Below the pieces are notes generated by a model. The model was not told where the DNA came from. It saw only the letters and a list, made by a program, of their open reading frames with translations, and did not search any database. A program made the position numbers and the translations under genes. Positions 26,546 to 35,114 of a DNA stretch of 64,000 bases are shown here, piece by piece. Location: assembly GCF_030654915.1 (NCBI RefSeq), contig NZ_JAURWM010000388.1, positions 1-64,000 on the forward strand, in the 5' to 3' direction. Every line of letters begins with the position of its first letter. Position 1 is the stretch's first letter. Source of the DNA: Phenylobacterium sp. (GTDB lineage: Bacteria > Pseudomonadota > Alphaproteobacteria > Caulobacterales > Caulobacteraceae).

Positions 26546-27439
26546 CTACAGCGGCGGCGATCCTGCGCTGGGGGCGGGACCGGCGGCCGCACCTGACGGC
26601 GGCGGAGCCGCGGGCGGCGGTGGGGCCGCCGGATCGGGCACCGTCACATAGACCACGGTGTCGCCCTCGTAGCGCGGCTCATAGTACATGCCGCCGCACG
26701 AGTAATAGGAGTTGTAGTAGGCCGAGCAGCCGTATGGCAGGGCGTAGTACATTGAGCCGTAGATGGCGGCCGATGTAACCGCCGCCGCCGCACCGAAAGC
26801 GATGCCGGCGCCGATCGGATGGTCGTCCCAACCACCCCATCCCCAGTCGTTGTCGCCATCGATATTGATGTCGTTGCCGACATTGATGTCGCCGCTATTG
26901 ATGTTGTTACGGCCGCCCTCCCCGCGCGCAGGCAGCTGCCCGGCGTCGGCGCGGCGTGTTCCGTCCCCGCGATTGCCCTGGTCTAGCCCGCCACCAGCCC
27001 CAGGCCGACCACCGGCGCCCGCATCAGGCCTGGCGCCGGCGCCTTGGCCCGCTGCGGGGCGACTTGCCGCCCCTTGGCCAAGATTGGCGCCCTGCCCCGC
27101 AGCGGGCCGAGTGGCGGCGGTCCCCTGTCCAAGATCGCCACGTTGCGCCGCCGAGAAATCTCCCGCCGGGCGGCTTGCAGCGCTGAGGCCAGAACCCTGG
27201 CGCGAGCCTTGGCCGCTGAAGCTCGTGCCGCGGTTGCTGGGTCGGGTTCCCATACTGCTACGACTGGCGCCGCCCATGGATCCACGGCTCATCGACGATC
27301 CGCGGCTCATGCTCGACATGCCGCCGCCGCGAACCCCGCCGCCGCCGCGCCCGCGGGCATAGCTGTCAAACGCCGCCGTGGTGACGATCAAGACGATCGT
27401 AGCAGCGAGAACGCCGCGATACTGGCCTGCCTGTGTCAT
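26546..27439 (-). CDS. Exported Gly/Ser/Ala-rich low-complexity protein
   Basis: This 297-residue protein begins MTQAGQYRGVLAATIVLIVT, a signal or anchor helix with a likely cleavage near residue 28. Residues 29-190 are low complexity, rich in Gly, Ser, Arg and Ala (GGGVRGGGMSSMSRGSSMSR; repeated RPAAGQGA units). A second part has a short membrane-like helix (AGIAFGAAAAVTSAAIYGSM) followed by Tyr/Cys-rich YGCSAYYNSYYSCGGMYYEP and a Pro tail. The design is like proteins that follow DUF2092 genes and may be envelope-attached, but no function is known. It is 12 bp after the DUF2092 gene and co-transcribed. Confidence 0.5.
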   Translation of the reverse strand: MTQAGQYRGVLAATIVLIVTTAAFDSYARGRGGGGVRGGGMSSMSRGSSMSRGSMGGASRSSMGTRPSNRGTSFSGQGSRQGSGLSAASRPAGDFSAAQRGDLGQGTAATRPAAGQGANLGQGAASRPAAGQGAGARPDAGAGGRPGAGGGLDQGNRGDGTRRADAGQLPARGEGGRNNINSGDINVGNDINIDGDNDWGWGGWDDHPIGAGIAFGAAAAVTSAAIYGSMYYALPYGCSAYYNSYYSCGGMYYEPRYEGDTVVYVTVPDPAAPPPPAAPPPSGAAAGPAPSAGSPPL

Positions 27440-27451
27440 GTCGCGTCCTCC

Positions 27452-28240
27452 TTAGCGAGCGGCCGTGAATTTGATCGGCTTGGCATCGCTTCCTGGGGAA
27501 AAGGCAAAGTCCTGTTGCGTCAGCCGCGGGTTCTCGACCCAGCTCAGCCGCGCGATATAGGTCGGCGCGCTCTCGTCGGTGCGGTCGATGATAACCAGCT
27601 TCTTGGGCAGCGGCCTGTCGCCCTTCGCGATCCAGATCTGCCAGTCCATGCCCTTTTCACGGAACGCGTAGTGATCGGTCGCCACCCCGTCGATGGTGGC
27701 GGGTCCGACGACAAACCCCGAGATCAGCTTGGCCTCGCGCGTCTCGCCATTGTTCCAATGGAACAGGTCCTCGAGCGGCAGCGATATGCCGAAGTTGTCG
27801 TAGATCTTGTCGAGGGTCGCAATGTTGGTGGGGGGCGCATCGACGGTCGCATAGTACTTCAGCTCCGGCGCGTAGACCGTGAAGTGCTTGCCGTCATAGA
27901 CGAAGGTTCTGTTCTTGATGTCGCTCTTCATGTTGATGACGAAGCCGTTCGGTCGCCGCACCTTGTAGGTGGTGACGCCGTCGAGCTGCAGGCGTTGACC
28001 ATCAACGGTCACGACCTCCAGTGACGTGTTGGCGGTGAGCCCGAAGGTCTTCAGGGTGTCGAGATAGGCGCCCATCCGCCTGAGCGCTTTCAGTGCGTCC
28101 TCTTCGACTTCCGTCGCGTGGGGCGGCAACGGCCCCTGGGCCGCCGGCGAGGGTTTCTGCTGCGCGAAAGCTGCGTCGGCCTGGAAGACCAGAAGCCCGA
28201 CGGAACTCACAACGGCGGCAAGCGCCTGCGTGTTCTTCAC
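27452..28240 (-). CDS. DUF2092 exported protein
   Basis: This 262-residue protein has a signal peptide (MKNTQALAAVVSSVGLLVFQ, cleavage near AFA-QQ at about 26). The mature region matches DUF2092: EEDALKALRRMGAYLDTLKT, an LQLDGVTTYKVRRPNGFVIN strand, FVYDGKHFTVYAPELKYYAT and ATDHYAFREKGMDWQIWIAK. The fold resembles LolA/LppX-type periplasmic lipid carriers, so a lipid- or lipoprotein-related role is plausible but unproven. It precedes the Gly-rich protein by 12 bp on the same strand. Confidence 0.5.
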   Translation of the reverse strand: MKNTQALAAVVSSVGLLVFQADAAFAQQKPSPAAQGPLPPHATEVEEDALKALRRMGAYLDTLKTFGLTANTSLEVVTVDGQRLQLDGVTTYKVRRPNGFVINMKSDIKNRTFVYDGKHFTVYAPELKYYATVDAPPTNIATLDKIYDNFGISLPLEDLFHWNNGETREAKLISGFVVGPATIDGVATDHYAFREKGMDWQIWIAKGDRPLPKKLVIIDRTDESAPTYIARLSWVENPRLTQQDFAFSPGSDAKPIKFTAAR

Positions 28241-28420
28241 GTTCTGAACTCCGTGCGTTACGGCGATTTCGTCAAATGCTGAAAAGTATTGATTGAAAGA
28301 TGGGCGCCATTCGCCGCCGCTGACTATTGGTGGAAACCCTTAGGTTCGACCCCAATGCCGGCCCAAGACCTTCAGGAGCGGACACCCCGGAACACCCTTT
28401 CCGCCCCCGAGAAAGCAGCG

Positions 28421-29998
28421 TCAAAAGACCAGCGAGAAATCGGTGAGGAAGGTGAAGCCGTCACCACCAACCGGCACGGGATAGGCGCTGTAGCCGACGG
28501 GGGAGCGATTGACGTAGAGGCCCATGGCGTTGATCCGGAACTCCTTGCGGACGAATGGAAACCAGTTGACGCCGACGGCGACGTCGTAGGGGTCGCCGTA
28601 CTCGCCGAAGATCTTGGACCCCGACACATAGAGCTGCAGTTGCTTGGGGATCAGCATCGCCGAGGCCTGGAGCTGGAAGCCGCTGTCGAAGAGGCTGCCG
28701 ACAGGAACCTCACCGATGACGCTGAAATCGTCCAACCAGCGAGCGTAGTATTCGAATTCAAGCGAGTAACCGCGATACTTAACCCCAGCATTGAGATCCA
28801 GCATCTGGTAGCGCGCCTCGGTGATCCGTCCTGGTGTGTTGAACGCGTCGTTCCTGAACAGCAAAGTGCCGTCAGATAGCCGGAGCTGAGTATTCTCGAT
28901 GCTCTCGGTGCCGGGCTGTGACTGCGGGGTCTCGGTGCTGCTGGTGTAGTGGATGCCAAACAGCGTCGCGACTTCCTGATGCTCCTCGAAGTCTCCAAAG
29001 CCGGCCAGCGGGCCGAACTCGCCCGTCGTCGGCATCCAGGCGAGCGCGCCTGAGACCGTATTGAGCTTGGCGTCGAGTTGGCCGGCGTTGACGCCCAGCG
29101 CGCTGAGGTTGTTGGCGAGCATCACACGGTACTCAAGGCCCTCGGCGATCTTGCCATCGGCCCAGATGCCCTGGGTGTACGACCCGCGGAAGAACTCGTC
29201 GGCGATGGGTCGGTTGTCGTTGCGCAGCCAGTACGGGAAGGTCCGATTGGTTGAACGCGTCGAGGGCACCGATTGCACCCCAGCGTAGACCTTAAGGGCG
29301 CTGTTGAACTGATAAGAGAGATTGCCCGCCCCCACGACCTGGGCGCTCTGGCCCTGGTTTGAGTTCGAGGTCCAGAAGTAGGCGTTGTAACCGAACCGCG
29401 GGTCGAACAGCCAACCCTTCATGGTGATCTGCACCTTGGAGAGCTGAATATCCTGCCGAGGTTGGACGGGGATGGTCCGTCCAAAGTGGTCGGTATAGCT
29501 GTCCTCAAGATCGGTCTGGTTCAGGTAGCGGGCGTAGCTGACCAAGGCGAAGGACGCTTCGCCCAAATCGCTCCTGACCAGCACAAACCCCTTGCCGGGT
29601 TCATACCTTCCCCAGGTCAGATCGGTCTCGGCCTGCTGGGTTGAGGCTGGTTGAACATCTCCAGCGGGCGCGGCCGCGATCGAAGTCGGAGCCGGGGAAG
29701 GAGCCGCAACAGAAGCCGCCGGTGGCGCGGCGGCGCCATGTAGCTCCACCTCCAGGGCCCTAATGCGGGCGTCCATGTCGCCCATCTGCCGCGCCATGTC
29801 CTGGCGGGAGGCCTTGATCTCGTTGAGCTGCTGTTCCACGCGCTGGCGCTGCGCGGCGTCGATTGAAGACCCGGTCTGGGCATGCGCCATCCCCGACCAG
29901 AGCGCGCCGACTGCGGCGGCGCAAAGCCAGAGTCCTAGCCGACCCGACGCATTCGTGCCGGGAAGCTCGCCGGCCACATGCTCTGAATGACGACTCAT
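28421..29998 (-). CDS. Outer-membrane porin with N-terminal coiled coil
   Basis: This 525-residue protein starts at ATG 29998 (MSRHSEHVAGELPGTNASGR), behind a GGGAGCG ribosome site. A longer frame begins 54 bp upstream. Signal helix LGLWLCAAAVGALWSGMAHA is followed by a coiled coil (QRQRVEQQLNEIKASRQDMA and beyond), a Pro/Ala linker, then barrel strands: SFALVSYARYLNQTDLEDSY, FDPRFGYNAYFWTSN, GLEYRVMLANNLSALGV and a final LVF. It resembles OprP/porin-type channels with a trimerising helix. It is divergent from the DcaP porin; the shared 308-bp region holds two inverted repeats. Confidence 0.5.
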   Translation of the reverse strand: MSRHSEHVAGELPGTNASGRLGLWLCAAAVGALWSGMAHAQTGSSIDAAQRQRVEQQLNEIKASRQDMARQMGDMDARIRALEVELHGAAAPPAASVAAPSPAPTSIAAAPAGDVQPASTQQAETDLTWGRYEPGKGFVLVRSDLGEASFALVSYARYLNQTDLEDSYTDHFGRTIPVQPRQDIQLSKVQITMKGWLFDPRFGYNAYFWTSNSNQGQSAQVVGAGNLSYQFNSALKVYAGVQSVPSTRSTNRTFPYWLRNDNRPIADEFFRGSYTQGIWADGKIAEGLEYRVMLANNLSALGVNAGQLDAKLNTVSGALAWMPTTGEFGPLAGFGDFEEHQEVATLFGIHYTSSTETPQSQPGTESIENTQLRLSDGTLLFRNDAFNTPGRITEARYQMLDLNAGVKYRGYSLEFEYYARWLDDFSVIGEVPVGSLFDSGFQLQASAMLIPKQLQLYVSGSKIFGEYGDPYDVAVGVNWFPFVRKEFRINAMGLYVNRSPVGYSAYPVPVGGDGFTFLTDFSLVF

Positions 29999-30306
29999 CC
30001 CCGGAAACGCTCCCGCCGCCTTGGTGAAGGTTGCGGGATAGTGGCTTGTCAAAAATGCTGGTGTCGATTGAGTTTGATCGAGATTGAGTAGTCTCTTAGA
30101 TCAATGTAGGTACTTCACCTGAGACGAAGGCGCGAATTCGGCCCGACAACCCGGCGTATCGCAGGGAATTCCAGATGGACTCGGAATCACCGTCGGTGAA
30201 AATCCGCCTTCACATCAGTAATTCCCCCTATTGGTAGCTTGACCAATAAGGCTCAGCCTCCGCGATGTTTGGTGTCCTCGAGGACCCATCATCAGGAGAG
30301 ATGTGC
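29999..30306. promoter_or_regulatory. Divergent promoter region of two porin genes with two inverted repeats
   Basis: No gene is seen in this 308-bp region. TTGATC (30074-30079) and GATCAA (30099-30104) form one inverted pair with AGA/TCT inner matches. TATTGGT-agcttg-ACCAATA at 30229-30248 is a perfect 7-bp inverted repeat, 59 bp upstream of the DcaP start, suitable for a dimeric regulator. An AGGAG site at 30294-30298 supports ATG 30307. Confidence 0.5.
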
Positions 30307-31776
30307 ATGCGTCTTCGTACCTGGCCGCCACACCCTATTTCGCGCCGCACGACAGCGGCCCTAGCCAGCGCAGTGTCTGTCGCGGCGCTCTTGTCCGGTG
30401 GACAGGCTCTGGCGCAAGCGGCCCCGCCTCTTTCCGCTGCAGAAGCCGCGCAACTACAATCAGAATTGAAAGCCATGCGCGCCGACGCGGAGCGAGCGCG
30501 CGCCGAGGCCGTTGAGCGCGAACGAAAAGTCGCCGACCTGCAGAACCGGCTCAACGCCGCGACTGGCGCCCCCCCTGTGGCCGCCCCGCCTTCTTCCCTG
30601 GCGGGAGCGTCATCCTCGGGCGGCGAAGGTGGCGGGTCGTTCGAGATCTACGGTTTCGCCCAGGTCGACTACATCCAGGACTTCAAGCGGGTCGATCCGG
30701 CCTGGGACGCCACGCTGCGTCCCTCGAAGATCCCGACTGTCGACGGCATCTTTGGCGACGACGGCCAAGGCATCATCAGCGTCCGGCAATCGCGCTTTGG
30801 CGTTCGCGCCACGCAGCCAGTCGGCGGCCGCGACCTGTTCGTTCGCTTCGAGTTCGACCTGTTTGGCGTGGGCGGCGACGCCGGCCAGACCACGTTCCGC
30901 CTGCGCCACGCCTATGGCGAGTGGGGCCCGATCCTGGCAGGCCAGACCAACAGCCTCTTCATGGATGGCGACACCTTCCCCAACACCATCGACTACTGGG
31001 GTCCAAACGGGATGGTGTTCCTGCGCAATCCGCAGATCCGCTACACTTACAAGACGGGCGCGAACCAGTTCGCGATCGCTATCGAGCAGCCCAGCAACGA
31101 TATCGATCCGGGCAATATCCGCCTGCTCGACTCCGACATCGCCGCCAGCCTCCAAGGCGACGAGGAGTTGCCGGATCTGACCGCACAATGGCGCTATACT
31201 GGCGACTGGGGTCACGTCCAGGCCGCCGGCATTCTTCGCCGCGTCGGGTTTGAAACCGCCGGAACGCCCAACAACGAACCGTCGGACAGCAAGGTCGGCT
31301 GGGGGATCAACCTGACCTCGAACATCAAGGTTTCCAAGAAGGACGTGATCCATCTGGGCGCCGTCTACGGCGAGGGCATCGCCAGCTACATGAACGACGG
31401 CGGCACCGATCTGGCGCCTGAGGCCGATCCAGCGGTCGCGCCGCCCATCGTCGGCCTTCCGCCCCCCGGCCTGCGCGGCGACGTCGTGCCGCTGCTGGGC
31501 CTGATGGCCTATTACGACCACTACTGGAACGACCAGTTCAGCTCGTCGATCGGCTATAGCCGCGTCCAGGTCGACAACACCAACTTCCAAGAACCGACCG
31601 CCTTCAAGACCGCTCAGTACGCCTCGGTGAACCTCCTCTACACGCCGTCCGACAAGATCCTGATGGGCGGCGAGTTCCTGTGGGGTAGCCGCGAAGACAA
31701 GGACGGGGCGGAGGGCGAAGATTACCGCGTGCAGTTCTCGTTCAAATACAACTTCTCAAGCAACGACTTCCGCTAA
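30307..31776 (+). CDS. DcaP-family trimeric outer-membrane porin
   Basis: This 489-residue protein is placed at ATG 30307 because AGGAG lies 8 bp upstream; ATG 30301 is too close. A signal peptide ends near QALA-QA. A coiled coil (LQSELKAMRADAERARAEAV) precedes the family hallmark FEIYGFAQVDYIQDFKRVDP and the barrel: RQSRFGVRATQPVGGRDLFV, GQTTFRLRHAYGEWGPILAG and FPNTIDYWGPNGMVFLRNPQ. DcaP channels in other bacteria take up dicarboxylates and other anions. It is first in an operon with an exported glutaminase and an amidohydrolase, so its cargo may be their substrate or product. Confidence 0.5.
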   Translation: MRLRTWPPHPISRRTTAALASAVSVAALLSGGQALAQAAPPLSAAEAAQLQSELKAMRADAERARAEAVERERKVADLQNRLNAATGAPPVAAPPSSLAGASSSGGEGGGSFEIYGFAQVDYIQDFKRVDPAWDATLRPSKIPTVDGIFGDDGQGIISVRQSRFGVRATQPVGGRDLFVRFEFDLFGVGGDAGQTTFRLRHAYGEWGPILAGQTNSLFMDGDTFPNTIDYWGPNGMVFLRNPQIRYTYKTGANQFAIAIEQPSNDIDPGNIRLLDSDIAASLQGDEELPDLTAQWRYTGDWGHVQAAGILRRVGFETAGTPNNEPSDSKVGWGINLTSNIKVSKKDVIHLGAVYGEGIASYMNDGGTDLAPEADPAVAPPIVGLPPPGLRGDVVPLLGLMAYYDHYWNDQFSSSIGYSRVQVDNTNFQEPTAFKTAQYASVNLLYTPSDKILMGGEFLWGSREDKDGAEGEDYRVQFSFKYNFSSNDFR

Positions 31777-31799
31777 GCGGCGATCGAAAGGTGACACCT

Positions 31800-32834
31800 A
31801 TGCCTGAAATTCGGAGTTCCCGCCGAGACTTGGCCAAGGGTTTGGCCTTCCTCGGCCTTGCCGCTTCAGCGCCGGCGGCGATGGCGCAAGGCGCCGCTGC
31901 ATCGGGCGCGGTCGACGCCGCCGTCCGTGCGGCGCACGCCAAATACAGAGGCCTCAACGAAGGCAAGAACGCCGACTACATTCCGGCGCTCGCCAAGGTC
32001 CCCTCGACCTACTTCGGCATCGCCCTCACCACGCCCCAGGGCCAAACGGCGTCCGTCGGCGATATCGAGCCGAAATTCTCGATCCAGTCGATCTCCAAGG
32101 TGTTCACCATGGCTTTGGTGATGCAGCAGTCCGGCGACAAACTGATCGAGGACTCGGTCGGCGTCGACGCCACCGGCCAGGTGTTCAACTCCATCAACGC
32201 CGTCGAACAGTACCGTGGCAAGGAGATGAACCCCTTCGTCAATCCAGGCGCCATCGCGACGGTTGGCAACGTCACCGGCGCGAGCGCCGACGAGGTCTGG
32301 AGCAAGATCCTGGGCATCCACAGCGACTTCGCAGGACGCCAGCTCGACATCGACCAGGAGGTCTACAAGTCGGAGTCCGACACCAATCAGCGCAACCGCG
32401 CGATCAGCATGCTGATGTCGGCCTATGAACGCTTCAAAGGCGACCCGGCCCAGGCCGTGGACCTCTACACCCGAGCATGCTCGATCGCCGTGAGCGCCAA
32501 GGATCTCGGTGTCATGGCCGCAACCCTGGCCAACGGCGGCAAGAACCCGATCACCCGCAAGCAGGTGGTCGACAACCGCCACGTCGCGGGAATCCTGGCG
32601 GTGATGGCGACGGCGGGCATGTACGACGACAGCGGCAAGTGGCTGTTCCGTACCGGTCTGCCCGCCAAGAGCGGCGTCGGTGGCGGCCTCATCGCCGTCT
32701 CACCCGGCAAGTTCGGGATCGGCACCTTCTCGCCGCCCCTGGACGCCGCCGGCAACAGCGTGCGCGGTCAACGGGCGATCACTGAGATATCCAACACGCT
32801 GGGCGGAAATCCATATTCTGTCCGCCCGGTCTAG
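31800..32834 (+). CDS. glsA: Glutaminase with Tat-like export signal
   Basis: This 344-residue enzyme starts at ATG 31800 behind an AAGG site. The N-terminus has SSRRDLAKGLAFLGLAASAP ending AMA-QG, a twin-Arg-type signal. The serine-dependent glutaminase core is intact: EPKFSIQSISKVF with Ser97-Lys100, NPFVNPGAIATVGNV, YKSESDTNQRNRAISMLM, MAATLANGGKNPI and KSGVGGGLIAVSPGKFGIG. It hydrolyses glutamine to glutamate and ammonia. Most GlsA enzymes are cytosolic, so export is notable. It is 23 bp after the DcaP porin and 8 bp before the amidohydrolase. Confidence 0.5.
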   Translation: MPEIRSSRRDLAKGLAFLGLAASAPAAMAQGAAASGAVDAAVRAAHAKYRGLNEGKNADYIPALAKVPSTYFGIALTTPQGQTASVGDIEPKFSIQSISKVFTMALVMQQSGDKLIEDSVGVDATGQVFNSINAVEQYRGKEMNPFVNPGAIATVGNVTGASADEVWSKILGIHSDFAGRQLDIDQEVYKSESDTNQRNRAISMLMSAYERFKGDPAQAVDLYTRACSIAVSAKDLGVMAATLANGGKNPITRKQVVDNRHVAGILAVMATAGMYDDSGKWLFRTGLPAKSGVGGGLIAVSPGKFGIGTFSPPLDAAGNSVRGQRAITEISNTLGGNPYSVRPV

Positions 32835-32842
32835 GCGGACCC

Positions 32843-33946
32843 ATGACGCGGCGAGGGAAAACGATCGTGGCCTACCTAGCCCCCACCCTCGCCGCCGCCG
32901 CCGCGATCAGCCTGATGGCCGGGTCGGCCGCACAGGCTCAGTCCTGCGCTACGAAGGGCGACTTCAACGACTCCCACCTGCACATGACGAACTATGTCCA
33001 GGAGGGCGTCACGCCGGCCAAGTTGCTGGAGATCATGGGCGACCGGGTGCCGCGTGCGACACTGTTCGGCATCCCGCTGCAGCAGGAGTGGTCCCACACC
33101 CTGACCGGCGATTTCGCTCCGACCTACTATCTGGAGAGCGACGCCCCGCTCTACTACTACTCGTTCACCGACGCGGTGATCGCCGAGGCCTTCCTGGCGC
33201 TGCCGCCAGCCAAACGGGCGCGGTTCGATCCGATGATCACCGGCTTCAATCCCGCCGACATGTACGCCGCCGATCATGTGCGGCGGGTGCTCACCACCTA
33301 TCCCGGCGTCTTTGAAGGCATCGGCGAGTTCTCGATCCACAAGGAATTCGTATCCTCGAAAACCGCGGGCGGACCCGCCAGCCTGATGGATCCGGCGCTG
33401 GACCGGCTGCTGGAATTCGCCGGCGAAGTCGGCCTAGTGGTGATCCTGCACAACGACATCGTCATGCCCTTCACCAAGAAAGACAAAGAGCGCGGCTATT
33501 TCGAGCAGGCCAAGGCTGTCCTGGCCCGCCATCCCAATACGACGATCATCTGGGCGCACACTGGGCTCGGACGCATAGTCCAGCCGCCCAGCCAGCACCT
33601 TCAGTTCCTGGAGGAAATCCTGTCCGACCCGAAGCTCAAGCACGTAAATTTCGACATCTCCTGGGACGAGGTGGCCAAGTACATCGTGCGCAATGACCAG
33701 ACCATCGCGGCGACCGCCGATCTTCTCAATCGGCATCCCACTCGGTTTCTACTCGGCACGGACTGGGTAGGCCCCACCGATCCCGTGAAGTATTTTTCGC
33801 TGTACGACACCTATAAGCCGCTCTGGGCGAAGCTGACCCCGGAAGCCAGCGCCAATGTGAGACTCTGCAACCATGAGCGCCTGTTCGATCAGGCGCGCAC
33901 GAGAGTTCGGGCCTGGGAAAAAACCAATGTCGCCGCGGCGAAGTAG
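32843..33946 (+). CDS. Exported amidohydrolase-family metal-dependent hydrolase
   Basis: This 367-residue protein has a signal peptide (LAAAAAISLMAGSAAQA; cleavage near residue 32). The amidohydrolase-2 type barrel is shown by the first metal motif DSHLH (His45, His47), then EFSIHKEFV, VVILHNDIV, TTIIWAHTGLG and LLGTDW with its conserved Asp. All metal positions appear present. This family covers decarboxylases and lactone or amide hydrolases, so the reaction is open. It ends the DcaP-glutaminase operon and acts in the periplasm. Confidence 0.5.
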   Translation: MTRRGKTIVAYLAPTLAAAAAISLMAGSAAQAQSCATKGDFNDSHLHMTNYVQEGVTPAKLLEIMGDRVPRATLFGIPLQQEWSHTLTGDFAPTYYLESDAPLYYYSFTDAVIAEAFLALPPAKRARFDPMITGFNPADMYAADHVRRVLTTYPGVFEGIGEFSIHKEFVSSKTAGGPASLMDPALDRLLEFAGEVGLVVILHNDIVMPFTKKDKERGYFEQAKAVLARHPNTTIIWAHTGLGRIVQPPSQHLQFLEEILSDPKLKHVNFDISWDEVAKYIVRNDQTIAATADLLNRHPTRFLLGTDWVGPTDPVKYFSLYDTYKPLWAKLTPEASANVRLCNHERLFDQARTRVRAWEKTNVAAAK

Positions 33947-34064
33947 CCTCACGCCGCCTTCATCTTCCGCCTCTGATCAATGAGGCCTGAACCTAGGTAA
34001 TCGACCTGATAGCTCAGCTACGCTTCGGCTGGGACCGTGGTCGCAAGCTCGAAGATCCCGAGCC

Positions 34065-34478
34065 ATGAAGCTTCCGATCTTGTTGTTCATTGGCGGCTTC
34101 GCCGCGCTGCAGGCGTCCGCCGCCTGGTCGCAATCGCCCCGCTTCCTTAGTTGCGACATTCCCTCGCCGATAGGCATTGAGGGATCGGCGAGCGATGCCC
34201 GCATCGGGCCGCGGATCTTCCGTATCACACCAGGAAGCTTCAGCGAGTGGAACTCGCGCGACCACGAGTTCGGGCCGAGCCTCTGCGAAGCCTTCACCTG
34301 CATCGCGGACGCCAAGCGCGTCGAGGGGACGATCTCGTCAGCTAGCATGACCTACAACATCGGCGTGGATCGGGCGACCGGCGGCGGCTCCTGGCGCGCG
34401 AAAGGCGCGTCCAACCTGCCGCGGATAGAGGGAAGCTGCAGCCTCATCGCCGATCCCAGCCCACCGCATCCCAAATAA
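34065..34478 (+). CDS. Small secreted four-cysteine protein (copy 1 of 2)
   Basis: I do not recognise a family. This 137-residue protein has a signal peptide (MKLPILLFIGGFAALQASAA, cleavage near WSQ). Conserved features are SQSPRFLSCDIP, GPRIFRIT, a W-x-SRD-x-EFG block, a C-x4-C pair in LCEAFTC, and KGASNLPRIEGSCSLIADP. Four cysteines could make two disulfides. A second gene of the same length is at 51585-51998; the two align without gaps. It sits alone, about 120 bp after the amidohydrolase and convergent with the receiver-like gene. Function unknown, likely periplasmic. Confidence 0.5.
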   Translation: MKLPILLFIGGFAALQASAAWSQSPRFLSCDIPSPIGIEGSASDARIGPRIFRITPGSFSEWNSRDHEFGPSLCEAFTCIADAKRVEGTISSASMTYNIGVDRATGGGSWRAKGASNLPRIEGSCSLIADPSPPHPK

Positions 34479-34658
34479 CATCAGCGGAAAAGCGCCGAGT
34501 CGTAGTCGCTAGGCAGCACTCCCTAGCGCTCGCTCAACGCCACCACCAACGTCATATCTGATTAGAGGCGGCGCCACTTCGCAGGACACCCAACGCTATC
34601 GGGAGCCGTGAAGCGTCGGATCAGGCGACAGCCGTTAGCCTTGACGGCCGCGCTGGTA

Positions 34659-35009
34659 TCAGGCGAACGCGCGTCGCAGACGGTCCAACTGTTCTGGCGG
34701 CGGCGCCCAATCGCCCATCGCAGCTTCCGACGCTTCGCCCCCATGGGCGTCAATCAACCAAGAGTGGACGCCCCAATCACTCAAAAGTTTGCTGGCCAGT
34801 TCAGCGCCGCCCCGTCGCCCGGTGGGGGTTCCGGCGACAATCGCCAGCGTCGGCTTTGTCTGAGCTGCAAGCGCTAGCGCCATGCCAGCTGTCGAAACCG
34901 GACCTAGAGAATTCATGCCCTCAAACGAGAGCCGAGTCAGGATTTCAGAAGAATAATTCTGATCATCACAAATAACGAGAACAGTCTCCAAGACAGCCCC
35001 CTTCTTCAC
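34659..35009 (-). CDS. Receiver-like protein lacking the phospho-acceptor Asp
   Basis: This 116-residue protein starts at GTG 35009. It has the receiver layout: strand ETVLVICDDQ with the acidic pair, a VVGPA-like SLGPVSTAGMALALA segment, the third strand TLAIVAGTPTG where LLDVNLP-type Asp is expected, and a C-terminal AMGDWAPPPEQLDRLRRAFA helix. The Asp position reads Ala/Gly, so normal phosphotransfer is not possible. It may be a pseudo-receiver or a decaying gene. No kinase lies beside it. It faces the short AraC regulator across about 100 bp. Confidence 0.5.
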   Translation of the reverse strand: MKKGAVLETVLVICDDQNYSSEILTRLSFEGMNSLGPVSTAGMALALAAQTKPTLAIVAGTPTGRRGGAELASKLLSDWGVHSWLIDAHGGEASEAAMGDWAPPPEQLDRLRRAFA

Positions 35010-35114
35010 TGCTTCTATATTATTGATACCTCACATCATATCGTGAGCACCAAGCTAGCGCCACCGCTGAAGCCTGACAATTGCGTGAGGATTTGACGAA
35101 GGCACCACGGCCTA

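Noticed and set aside
26983..28024. Openings in other frames across the Gly-rich and DUF2092 genes
   Set aside because: Low-complexity GC-rich DNA opens all frames; only the minus-strand genes have a signal peptide and domain pattern.
30160..30215. A GGTGAAAATCCGCC segment that looks like part of a cobalamin riboswitch
   Set aside because: The GGAA part is far away and no B12-box is seen downstream, so the riboswitch core is not present.
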